From Hyphomicrobiales bacterium (GTDB lineage Bacteria; Pseudomonadota; Alphaproteobacteria; Rhizobiales; Xanthobacteraceae): DNA of 5,058 bases. Under the pieces are notes generated by a model. That model was not told the DNA's origin and ran no database searches. It saw only the letters and a program-made list of their open reading frames with translations. Within the stretch, counting starts at the first letter, position 1; each line of letters opens with the position of its first letter. This document shows positions 1-5,058 of the stretch, in pieces. Both the position numbers and the translations under genes were made by a program. Location: the NCBI GenBank assembly GCA_021730825.1, contig JAKFYO010000281.1, forward strand, positions 1 through 5,058, read 5' to 3'.

Positions 1-689
1 TGACGATCGACGTAGGTCGAGTCCGCTTGATTGGCGTTCAGCCCAAGCAGACGATTTTGGCGGATCTGCACGATGCGCTCGGGGCTTGCGATCAGGCCCA
101 CCACGAGCGGCCGCGTGATTTGCTCGAGTTCGCCAGGCGGTTCGATGCCGGGAACGAGCGGAACGTTCGCGGTCTTGATGCCGCGGTTCGCCAGATAAAT
201 GCTGGTCGGCGTTTTCGAGGTACGGGAAATACCGATCAGCACAACATCCGCCTCATCGAGATTTTCGGGATGCTGCCCGTCGTCATGCATAAGCGTGTAA
301 TTCAGCGCGTCGATACGGCGGAAATATTCGGCATTCAGCATGTGCTGGCCGCCGACGCGCGGAGTGGTTTCCGTCCCGAGATACGATGCAAACAGCCCGA
401 GCACGGGATTGAGAATGGAGAGGCAGGGAATGCCTTTTTCCTTGCAATGATCCTCAAGGCGGCTGGTGAGCACCGGATCGACCAATGTATAAAGTACGAT
501 GCCCGGATTGGCCTCGATATCGGCCAGCACCGGGTCGAGCTGCTTCACGTTCCGGATCAGCGGGTAAACATGCTCGATCGGCGAAACGGTCGAATATTGC
601 GCACAGGCTGCCCGTCCGACGGCAAGCAGCGTCTCGCCGGTCGCGTCGGAGACGAGATGGAGATGGAAATAGCTTTCCGTCTTGGTCAC
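1..689 (-). CDS. ppsR: Pyruvate, phosphate dikinase regulatory protein (DUF299/PPSR family), C-terminus cut by window edge
   Basis: By family, this is a bifunctional cytosolic kinase/phosphotransferase that inactivates pyruvate,phosphate dikinase by ADP-dependent threonine phosphorylation and reactivates it by Pi-dependent dephosphorylation. My translation of the minus strand gives 229 uninterrupted codons. It begins [20 protein letters not shown], the typical DUF299 N-terminus. The family P-loop-like signature [11 protein letters not shown] lies at residues 153-163, followed by [20 protein letters not shown]. The visible part ends in STYVDR near residue 229; members usually have about 270-280 residues, so some 45 are missing beyond position 1. 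I chose the GTG at 689 because it puts YFHLHLVSD about six residues from the start, as in relatives. No in-frame ATG lies just upstream, although the frame stays open with TTG codons, and the ribosome site is weak. The gene diverges from hemE. Function is inferred by homology; a PPDK gene is not in the window. Confidence 0.93.
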   Translation of the reverse strand, partial: MTKTESYFHLHLVSDATGETLLAVGRAACAQYSTVSPIEHVYPLIRNVKQLDPVLADIEANPGIVLYTLVDPVLTSRLEDHCKEKGIPCLSILNPVLGLFASYLGTETTPRVGGQHMLNAEYFRRIDALNYTLMHDDGQHPENLDEADVVLIGISRTSKTPTSIYLANRGIKTANVPLVPGIEPPGELEQITRPLVVGLIASPERIVQIRQNRLLGLNANQADSTYVDR

Positions 690-882
690 GCCAGAACATC
701 CAGAGAACTGTGAATCGCTGGGGAGAAGGCCACGGAGAATCGGGCCGCGCAAGGGTGCGCGTGTATAGGCGCCCAATTCGTCCAGAATCTCTTTTCCGGG
801 ACAGAAATTGGAGATTGTCTGTGACTTGTGAGAAGAAGCCCGAAAGGCCAGCTATTACAAGACAAATATGGGCTGTGAGTTA

Positions 883-891
883 TGTGGATAG
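883..891 (-). promoter_or_regulatory. Probable DnaA box
   Basis: The plus strand reads TGTGGATAG, so the minus strand reads CTATCCACA, which differs from the consensus TTATCCACA only in its first base. It is the best DnaA-box match I found in the window and lies in the middle of the hemE-duf299 gap. Immediately next to it, ATGGTTGT (892-899) matches 6 of 8 bases of a reverse-oriented CtrA half-site (ATGGTTAA), which is too weak to call. Confidence 0.5.
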
Positions 892-924
892 ATGGTTGTA
901 GGGAGGAGTTGTCCTGAACCGTTT

Positions 925-933
925 TTGTCCACG
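925..933 (+). promoter_or_regulatory. Weak DnaA-like box
   Basis: TTGTCCACG matches TTATCCACA at 7 of 9 positions and is oriented opposite to the box at 883-891. It follows a T-run (922-926) and overlaps a GANTC site at 934-938 by adjacency. Low-affinity DnaA sites are common in alphaproteobacterial origins, but alone this match could be chance. Confidence 0.3.
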
Positions 934-952
934 GACTCGACCCATCACACAG

Positions 953-988
953 ACTCTAACTTAAGATTCTAGATAATAGTTAGTAAGG
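953..988. other. AT-rich segment beside hemE, possible DNA unwinding element
   Basis: 26 of 36 bases are A or T, clearly richer than the surroundings. The segment contains a 6-base inverted repeat, CTAACT (956-961) and AGTTAG (978-983), separated by 16 bases. It also holds GATAAT (972-977), which could be a hemE -10 element, and a GATTC site. It ends just at the hemE Shine-Dalgarno sequence. An AT-rich tract between DnaA boxes and hemE fits an unwinding element. A promoter alone would also explain it. Confidence 0.35.
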
Positions 989-993
989 AAGGA
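985..993 (+). promoter_or_regulatory. Shine-Dalgarno sequence of hemE
   Basis: The purine run AAGGAAGGA lies 10 bases before the GTG start of hemE. It decides the start: the in-frame stop TAG at 977-979 rules out an earlier one, and no ATG lies between. Confidence 0.7.
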
Positions 994-1003
994 TAAGCGA
1001 GAA

Positions 1004-2032
1004 GTGACGGGAAAGTTTCTACGCGTACTCGACGGCGAGAAGTTCGATGTGCCTCCGGTCTGGATGATGCGCCAAGCTGGCCGCTATCTTCCCGAGTATC
1101 GCGAAACGCGCGCTAAGGCTGGAGGTTTCGTCGATCTCTGCCTCAATCCTGATCTTGCTTCCGAAGTTACCTTGCAGCCGATCCGGCGCTTCGGCTTCGA
1201 TGCCGCGATTATCTTCTCCGATATTTTGATCGTGCCTTACGCGCTCGGCGCGAAGCTATGGTTCGAGGAAGGCGAAGGTCCGAGGCTGGAGCCGGTTTCC
1301 GATCAAGTGAGTTTCGGAAAGCTCTCGGATCAGCTCGATCAGAAAATCACGAGCCGCGTCTACGAGGCGCTTTCGAAGACGAAAGCCGCGCTGCCTCCGG
1401 AAACCGGGCTGATCGGCTTCTGTGGCGCGCCGTGGACGGTAGCGACCTATCTCGTGGCCGGTCGAGGTACCGAAGATCAGGCGCCGGCACGATTGCTCGC
1501 GATGCAGGAGCCGGAGCTGTTTCAGAAGATCGTTGATCGTCTGGTTGTTGCGTCAGCAGAGCACCTAGTCGGTCAGATCAAGGCGGGCGCCGATGCGGTA
1601 CAGATTTTCGATACCTGGTCGGGGGTTCTCGATCCGTTTTCGTTCGAGCGCTGGTGCGTGAAGCCGGTTGCGGAGATCGCGCGCAAAGTGCGAGCCGCAA
1701 TTCCGGATGCGCGCGTCATCGCGTTTCCGAAAGGAGCCCCGCTCAATGGAATCGAAGCGGTGGCGAAACAATCCAGCGCGAATGGGATCGGCATCGACTG
1801 GATTACTAATCGCAAAGAATGTGTTGTGAGATTCGGGGATAAGTTTGCAAGCCAAGGAAATCTCGATCCTTTGGCGCTGATCGCTGGCGGAAAAGCCTTG
1901 GACCAAGCTGTCGATAACGTGCTCGCGGATTTCAAAGGTTCGCGGCATATTTTCAATCTCGGACACGGCATCCGCAAGGAAACGCCGATCGAGCATGTCG
2001 AGCAGATGATCTCGCGCGTGAGAAAAGGCTAG
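1004..2032 (+). CDS. hemE: Uroporphyrinogen decarboxylase (HemE)
   Basis: HemE decarboxylates the four acetate side chains of uroporphyrinogen III to give coproporphyrinogen III, the branch step towards protoporphyrin, haem and related tetrapyrroles. It is a cofactor-free cytosolic TIM-barrel enzyme. The 342-residue length is normal. Signature 1 is at residues 17-33 ([17 protein letters not shown]), with the substrate-binding arginines R23 and R27. The conserved catalytic aspartate is D73 in IIFSDIL. Signature 2 is [16 protein letters not shown], and the C-terminal conserved histidine is H321 in FNLGHGI. All expected key residues are present. It starts with GTG behind a good Shine-Dalgarno, with an in-frame stop just upstream. 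It diverges from the PPDK regulator across the candidate origin. Its stop is followed three bases later by hemJ, indicating one transcript. Confidence 0.98.
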   Translation: MTGKFLRVLDGEKFDVPPVWMMRQAGRYLPEYRETRAKAGGFVDLCLNPDLASEVTLQPIRRFGFDAAIIFSDILIVPYALGAKLWFEEGEGPRLEPVSDQVSFGKLSDQLDQKITSRVYEALSKTKAALPPETGLIGFCGAPWTVATYLVAGRGTEDQAPARLLAMQEPELFQKIVDRLVVASAEHLVGQIKAGADAVQIFDTWSGVLDPFSFERWCVKPVAEIARKVRAAIPDARVIAFPKGAPLNGIEAVAKQSSANGIGIDWITNRKECVVRFGDKFASQGNLDPLALIAGGKALDQAVDNVLADFKGSRHIFNLGHGIRKETPIEHVEQMISRVRKG

Positions 2033-2035
2033 GCG

Positions 2036-2458
2036 ATGTACCTCTGGATCAAGGCACTGCACATCATTGCGGTCATCTCCTGGATGGCGGCGCTGCTCTA
2101 TCTTCCTCGCCTGCTCGTCTATCACTGCTCGGCATCAAAAGGCTCGATCCAGTCCGAGACCTTCAAGATCATGGAGCGGCGTCTTCTGAAGGCGATTGCG
2201 CTGCCTGCGATGATCGTGACCTGGCTCGCGGGCCTCTGGCTGGTTTACGAGACCGGCGCCTGGCGCTCGGGCTGGATGCACGCGAAGTTCGTGCTGGTGC
2301 TCGCGCTTTCGGCGGCGCATGGCATGCAGGCGAAGTGGGTGCGGGAATTCGCGGCCGACGAAAATCAGCGCTCTGACCGCTTCTATCGGCTGGCCAACGA
2401 GATTCCGACGCTGCTTATGATCGGAATCGTGGTTCTGGCAGTGGTTAAGCCGTTTTAA
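2036..2458 (+). CDS. hemJ: Protoporphyrinogen IX oxidase HemJ (membrane haem protein)
   Basis: HemJ oxidises protoporphyrinogen IX to protoporphyrin IX, two steps after HemE, and replaces HemG/HemY in most alphaproteobacteria. The 140-residue protein has four hydrophobic segments at about residues 3-23, 53-71, 81-99 and 123-138, as expected for this inner-membrane family. Family marks are KALHIIAVISWMA with H9, the likely haem b ligand; YLPRLLVYH (22-30); the invariant-lysine stretch HAKFVLVL with K84; AAHG at 93-96; and the closing RLANEIPTLLMI and KPF. The ATG lies three bases after the hemE stop with no strong ribosome site of its own, so translation is probably coupled to hemE. The stop TAA overlaps a downstream ATG (TAATG). 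It was formerly annotated as a CopD-like or conserved hypothetical protein; assignment here rests on sequence and the hemE partner. Confidence 0.95.
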   Translation: MYLWIKALHIIAVISWMAALLYLPRLLVYHCSASKGSIQSETFKIMERRLLKAIALPAMIVTWLAGLWLVYETGAWRSGWMHAKFVLVLALSAAHGMQAKWVREFAADENQRSDRFYRLANEIPTLLMIGIVVLAVVKPF

Positions 2459-2517
2459 TGATAGCGGGGTTGCCTCGCCGCCCCATTTTCCCTATTTTCC
2501 GGTCGCTTCCTTCCTAA
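2458..2517 (+). CDS. Possible 19-codon leader ORF between hemJ and rho
   Basis: An ATG overlaps the hemJ stop by one base (TAATG) and opens a 19-codon frame reading MIAGLPRRPIFPIFRSLPS, ended by tandem stops TAA TAG (2515-2520). The stop-start overlap would permit translational coupling to hemJ. The ORF exactly spans the first C-rich patch of the rho leader, so ribosomes here could mask a rut site. E. coli rho also has a short ORF (rhoL) in its leader, though with no visible similarity. There is no separate Shine-Dalgarno, and such short frames often arise by chance. Confidence 0.2.
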   Translation: MIAGLPRRPIFPIFRSLPS

Positions 2518-2678
2518 TAGCAGGCATCGACCGCGGTTCGCCGAAGCGTTTTCGTATCGGCAGCGGCTCCGGGCTTTACGCCTTCCTTCTCAGCCCGAAC
2601 AACCTGCACCTCCCCATCTGCAATGACCGTGGCGGCGGATTCCGCCAAATAATTTGACGAAGACAAGGACTATCCCCA
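2459..2678 (+). promoter_or_regulatory. rho leader with C-rich candidate rut site
   Basis: This is the 220-base gap before rho. Two segments are C-rich and G-poor on the coding strand: 2473-2514 (20 C, 5 G) and 2581-2620 (20 C, 4 G). Rho loads on exactly this kind of unstructured C-rich RNA, and E. coli rho is autogenously attenuated in its leader. Between the patches is a G-containing stretch able to fold. A hairpin (TGGCGG 2630-2635, CCGCCA 2642-2647) precedes the Shine-Dalgarno AAGGA at 2665-2669, nine bases before the ATG. A weak stem GGGGT/GCCCC (2466-2484) followed by T-rich DNA could be a partial hemJ terminator. I could not identify a convincing promoter, so rho may be read through from hemE-hemJ or have an unrecognised start site. 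Confidence 0.45.
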
Positions 2679-3944
2679 ATGCGGGAAATCAAACTTCAAG
2701 AACTCAAAGCGAAATCCCCGGTCGAACTGCTTGCGGTGGCCGAGGAGCTTGCGGTCGAAAACGCGAGCACGATGCGCAAACAGGAATTGCTGTTTGCCAT
2801 TCTCAAGCAATACGCCGGCAAGGAAATCGACATTGTCGGCGAAGGCGTGGTCGAAGTGCTGCCGGATGGCTTCGGCTTCCTGCGCTCGCCCGATGCGAAT
2901 TACCTCGCAGGTCCCGACGATATTTACATTTCGCCCTCGCAGATCCGCCGCTTCTCGCTGCGCACCGGCGATACGGTCGAAGGTCACATCCGTTCGCCGA
3001 AAGACGGGGAGCGTTACTTCGCGCTGCTCAAGGTCAACACGATCAATTTTGAAGACCCTGAGAAGATCAAGCACAAAGTGCACTTCGACAACCTGACGCC
3101 GCTCTATCCTGACGAGCGCATCAAGATGGAAATCGAAGACCCGACGCGCAAGGACAACTCGTCCCGCATCATCGACGTGGTGGCGCCGCTCGGCAAAGGC
3201 CAGCGCGGCCTGATCGTCGCGCCGCCGCGCACGGGTAAGACGGTTCTTTTGCAGAACATCGCGCACTCGATCACGGCCAATCATCCCGAGTGCTATCTGA
3301 TCGTTCTGCTCATCGACGAACGCCCCGAAGAAGTCACCGACATGCAGCGCTCGGTGAAGGGCGAAGTCGTTTCCTCGACCTTCGACGAGCCAGCCTCGCG
3401 CCACGTGGCGGTCGCGGAAATGGTGATCGAAAAGGCGAAGCGCCTCGTCGAACACGGCCGCGACGTTGTCATTCTTCTGGACTCGATCACGCGCCTGGGC
3501 CGTGCCTACAACACGGTCGTGCCCTCGTCGGGCAAAGTGCTCACCGGCGGCGTCGATGCCAACGCGCTCCAGCGCCCGAAGCGTTTCTTCGGTGCTGCGC
3601 GTAACATCGAGGAAGGCGGCTCGCTCACGATCATCGCGACCGCGCTGATCGATACCGGCTCGCGCATGGACGAAGTCATCTTCGAAGAATTCAAGGGCAC
3701 CGGTAACTCGGAAATCATCCTCGATCGCAAGGTTTCGGATAAGCGCGTGTTTCCGGCAATGGACATCACCCGCTCCGGCACCCGCAAGGAAGAACTCCTG
3801 GTGCCGCCGGATCAGCTCAAGAAGATGTATGTGCTCCGCCGCATCCTCAATCCGATGGGCACGGTCGATGCGATCGAATTCCTCATCGACAAGCTCAAGC
3901 AGACGAAGAACAACGGCGAATTCTTCGACAGCATGAACACCTGA
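2679..3944 (+). CDS. rho: Transcription termination factor Rho
   Basis: Rho is a hexameric ring ATPase that loads on C-rich nascent RNA, translocates 5' to 3' and releases RNA polymerase. At 421 residues it has normal length with no insertion domain. In order: an N-terminal helical Rho_N domain (about 1-45, with [11 protein letters not shown]), the OB-fold RNA-binding cold-shock-like domain (about 50-120, RNP1-type GFGFLRSPD at 64-72 and [13 protein letters not shown]), then the RecA-type ATPase. Walker A is APPRTGKT (181-188) with K187 and T188, the catalytic region [12 protein letters not shown] is 213-224, and Walker B VVILLD ends at D268. The Q-loop [10 protein letters not shown] begins at 288 and the R-loop region FKGTGNSE follows. 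The start ATG has AAGGA nine bases upstream. The PPRTGKT form replaces the E. coli PPKAGKT, which is usual in alphaproteobacteria. The leader suggests autoregulation. Confidence 0.99.
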   Translation: MREIKLQELKAKSPVELLAVAEELAVENASTMRKQELLFAILKQYAGKEIDIVGEGVVEVLPDGFGFLRSPDANYLAGPDDIYISPSQIRRFSLRTGDTVEGHIRSPKDGERYFALLKVNTINFEDPEKIKHKVHFDNLTPLYPDERIKMEIEDPTRKDNSSRIIDVVAPLGKGQRGLIVAPPRTGKTVLLQNIAHSITANHPECYLIVLLIDERPEEVTDMQRSVKGEVVSSTFDEPASRHVAVAEMVIEKAKRLVEHGRDVVILLDSITRLGRAYNTVVPSSGKVLTGGVDANALQRPKRFFGAARNIEEGGSLTIIATALIDTGSRMDEVIFEEFKGTGNSEIILDRKVSDKRVFPAMDITRSGTRKEELLVPPDQLKKMYVLRRILNPMGTVDAIEFLIDKLKQTKNNGEFFDSMNT

Positions 3945-3958
3945 GGCGGCAGGCCTCA
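3942..3958 (+). repeat. Small hairpin containing the rho stop codon
   Basis: TGAGGC (3942-3947) and GCCTCA (3953-3958) form a perfect 6-base stem around a 5-base loop. The TGA stop codon is the first half of the stem. It stands three bases before the main terminator hairpin and may support it or protect the 3' end. It could also be incidental. Confidence 0.35.
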
Positions 3959-3961
3959 AAG

Positions 3962-3991
3962 AAAAGCCCCGCAGCGATGCGGGGCTTTTTT
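3962..3991 (+). terminator. Intrinsic terminator after rho, possibly bidirectional
   Basis: AAAAGCCCCGCA (3962-3973) pairs perfectly with TGCGGGGCTTTT (3978-3989) around the stable GNRA tetraloop GCGA, followed by more T residues to 3991. This is a textbook Rho-independent terminator 17 bases past the rho stop codon. Read on the other strand the hairpin is followed by TTTTCTTT, so it may also stop the convergent transporter transcript, whose coding region ends 20 bases away. Confidence 0.93.
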
Positions 3992-4010
3992 ATTAGGCGC
4001 GGCGAGGACA

Positions 4011-4877
4011 CTAGGCCGGCGCGACGTTCCGCTTGGAAACGTAGATCGCGAACAACGTGGCGGTCAGGTACATGCAGAGCGTGTAGATGCCGGGCACCAG
4101 CGATGCAGCCGGGTTGTTCAAGACATTCAGCGCGACATAGATCGCAAGCGCCGTGTTGTGAATGCCGATCTCCATCGTGATCGCAATCGCCTGCCGCTCC
4201 GGCAGTTTCAGCGCGAGCGGCGCGAGATAGCCGGTCAGCATCGAGACCACATTAAAGAGAAGACAGGCAAGGCCGACTGCCACGATGCTCGAGAGCAGGT
4301 TCGCGCGCTCGATATAGATCGCCGCAAAAATTAAGATCGTGAGCACGGCGATGGAGAAAATCTTGACCGGCTTTTCCATGCGCTTGGCGAAAGCTTCGGA
4401 GCGGGCGCGGACGAACATGCCGATCAGGACCGGGATCAGAATGATGGCCGCGACCTCGACAATTTTCCGGTGCGGGGGCGGCACGTATTGGCCGGTGCCG
4501 TAGAAGTATTCGAGCGAGAGATTGATGACGATGGGCAGCGTGATGAGCGCGATCACGCTGTTCACGGCTGTCAGCGTTATGTTCAGCGCGACGTCGCCCT
4601 TGGCGAGATGGCTGTAGATGTTCGCGGTGGCGCCGCCGGGAGCCGCCGCGACCAGCATCAAGCCGAGCGCTAGTTCAGGCCGGAGTTTGAGCGCAATGGC
4701 GATGAGCACGGCAGCAAATGGCAGCAGGACAACCTGCAGAAAGAGCCCGAAGCCGACTGCGAGGGGATAACGCGCGACGCGGCGGAAGTCGTCCATCGTG
4801 AGACTTAAGCCCAGACCAAACATGATGATGCCGATAGACAGCGGCAGCAACAGGTCCGTGAGAATAGAAGCTTGCAT
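4011..4877 (-). CDS. Bile acid:sodium symporter (BASS) family transporter
   Basis: This 288-residue inner-membrane protein is almost entirely hydrophobic, with about nine or ten segments (roughly 5-25, 38-63, 68-87, 97-120, 139-156, 173-190, 195-219, 229-250 and 257-283). It fits the BASS fold, whose members couple sodium to uptake of organic anions; substrate cannot be read from sequence and need not be bile acid. Family marks are GLGLSLTMDDFRRV (21-34), AAPGGATANIYSHLAKGD (78-95) with the N-terminal core crossover, and EIGIHNTALA (236-245), the counterpart of the sodium-site ExGxQN motif. Here the usual glutamine is H240. The ATG at 4877 is preceded by a G-rich stretch (GGGGGCG) at suitable spacing, and DLLLPLSIGIIMFGLGL is a normal N-terminus. 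It converges on rho and lies 81 bases after the upstream minus-strand gene, possibly in one transcript. Confidence 0.93.
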   Translation of the reverse strand: MQASILTDLLLPLSIGIIMFGLGLSLTMDDFRRVARYPLAVGFGLFLQVVLLPFAAVLIAIALKLRPELALGLMLVAAAPGGATANIYSHLAKGDVALNITLTAVNSVIALITLPIVINLSLEYFYGTGQYVPPPHRKIVEVAAIILIPVLIGMFVRARSEAFAKRMEKPVKIFSIAVLTILIFAAIYIERANLLSSIVAVGLACLLFNVVSMLTGYLAPLALKLPERQAIAITMEIGIHNTALAIYVALNVLNNPAASLVPGIYTLCMYLTATLFAIYVSKRNVAPA

Positions 4878-4958
4878 GGTTCGCCCCCGCGAATTTGTTT
4901 TCTGAATCGCAAGCTAAGGAAAGCACGTGATCGGCGCAATCCGCAGTGCGGCATGGCG
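4878..4958 (-). other. Short intergenic gap with no recognised element
   Basis: These 81 bases separate the thioredoxin-domain protein stop from the transporter start. I see a CACGTG palindrome (4924-4929), one GANTC site near 4903 and the G-rich ribosome site before the transporter, but no clear promoter or terminator. Co-transcription of the two minus-strand genes is therefore possible. Confidence 0.3.
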
Positions 4959-5058
4959 CTACGCCTTGAGCGCAACGGCGAGCTTCGAAGGATCATTGAT
5001 GGGCAGCGAACAAACCTCGCCACGGCAGACGAAAGCGGCACCCTCGCCTTTTGCAGCC
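4959..5058 (-). CDS. C-terminal end of a probable YyaL/DUF255 thioredoxin-domain protein
   Basis: Only the last 32 codons and the TAG stop (4961-4959) lie in the window; the rest continues beyond the right edge. The visible end contains AAFVCRGEVCSLPINDPSKL followed by AVALKA. This resembles the tail of large thioredoxin-domain proteins of the YyaL/spermatogenesis-associated protein 20 type, which commonly close with a cysteine-containing 'VC.G..C..P..DP..L' strand-helix. The frame is chosen because this ending is protein-like and the other two minus frames give arginine- and serine-rich shadow sequence. With so little sequence the family is a tentative recognition, and the function of that family is itself poorly defined. 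Confidence 0.65.
   Translation of the reverse strand, partial: AAKGEGAAFVCRGEVCSLPINDPSKLAVALKA

Larger units (their letters stand above)
712..969. other. Cluster of six GANTC (CcrM-type methylation) sites
   Basis: GANTC occurs at 712-716, 737-741, 785-789, 934-938, 952-956 and 965-969. The last three fall within 36 bases next to hemE. By eye I find only about eight more in the remaining 4.7 kb, so density here is roughly ten times higher. GANTC is the target of the alphaproteobacterial cell-cycle methylase CcrM, and these sites are known to be concentrated in regulatory intergenic DNA. Confidence 0.6.
690..1003. other. Candidate chromosomal replication origin (oriC) in the hemE-duf299 gap
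   Basis: This 314-base stretch between divergent genes has no convincing gene. In Caulobacter crescentus and Rickettsia prowazekii the origin lies next to hemE, and in Caulobacter between hemE and duf299; hemE-linked origins are also known in Rhizobiales. Visible here: a DnaA box one base from TTATCCACA (883-891), a weaker one (925-933), further TGTGA cores in one orientation at 709, 820, 827 and 874, an AT-rich run near hemE (953-988, 26 of 36 A/T), and six GANTC sites. The gap must also hold the promoters for both flanking genes; GATAAT at 972-977 resembles a -10 for hemE, but no good -35 lies at the right distance. The location argument is strong. The DnaA-box content is modest, so oriC remains an inference. 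Confidence 0.6.

Noticed and set aside
27..713. A 228-codon plus-strand frame opposite the PPDK regulator
   Set aside because: The minus-strand frame carries the complete DUF299 signature; the plus frame has no family likeness and is antisense shadow.
837..874. Inverted repeat AGCCC/GGGCT in the intergenic gap
   Set aside because: Only five base pairs with a 28-base loop, not more than expected by chance.
485..901. A plus-strand frame running from the regulator gene into the intergenic gap
   Set aside because: Arginine/serine-rich low-complexity translation with no ribosome site, antisense to a real gene over much of its length.
940..953. CATCACACA as a DnaA box
   Set aside because: Only the CACA core matches; five of nine positions disagree with the consensus.
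957..990. Full CtrA site (TTAA-N7-TTAA) near hemE
   Set aside because: Only one TTAA (961-964) is present; the seven-base-spaced partner reads GATA.
1565..2125. Long minus-strand frames opposite hemE and hemJ
   Set aside because: They overlap two well-identified genes, have no motifs and span the hemE-hemJ junction, as expected for chance frames.
2623..2652. A 9-codon ORF in the rho leader
   Set aside because: No Shine-Dalgarno precedes it (the upstream sequence is C-rich), and its length is well within chance.
2654..2681. TTGACG as a -35 element for rho
   Set aside because: A -10 element at normal spacing would fall on the start codon, and no TATAAT-like sequence is present there.
2670..3959. 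A 429-codon open frame on the minus strand covering all of rho
   Set aside because: It is a composition-driven antisense shadow: its sequence is rich in R, H, D, F and E with no recognisable motif, while the plus-strand frame is unmistakably Rho.

Overview
The window looks like a chromosomal housekeeping segment of an alphaproteobacterium, most likely Hyphomicrobiales (Rhizobiales). The evidence is the gene order PPDK regulatory protein (DUF299) - hemE - hemJ - rho, the protein sequences, and a moderately GC-rich base composition. No mobile element, CRISPR array, RNA gene or phage remnant is visible, and I see no sign of a new multi-gene system.

Layout: positions 1-689 (minus) hold most of a pyruvate,phosphate dikinase regulatory protein, whose C-terminus runs off the left edge. 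Positions 690-1003 are a 314-base divergent intergenic gap in the position where the Caulobacter and Rickettsia chromosome origins lie, between hemE and duf299. It holds a near-consensus DnaA box, several weaker DnaA-like cores, an AT-rich stretch beside hemE and six GANTC sites, so it is my best candidate for oriC. Positions 1004-2458 (plus) carry hemE and hemJ, two steps of protoporphyrin synthesis, three bases apart and surely co-transcribed. Positions 2459-2678 are the leader of rho. It contains two C-rich, G-poor patches that look like a rut site for Rho autoregulation, and a possible 19-codon leader ORF that overlaps the hemJ stop codon. Positions 2679-3944 encode transcription termination factor Rho, closed by a strong intrinsic terminator at 3962-3991. 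Positions 4011-4877 (minus) encode a bile acid:sodium symporter (BASS) family membrane transporter convergent with rho. Positions 4959-5058 (minus) hold the last 32 codons of another protein, probably a YyaL/DUF255-type thioredoxin-domain protein.

If the gap is oriC, the PPDK regulator on one side and hemE-hemJ-rho on the other are all transcribed away from it, in the direction of fork movement. The transporter and its upstream neighbour point against it. The most interesting material is non-coding: the hemE-duf299 gap and the rho leader.
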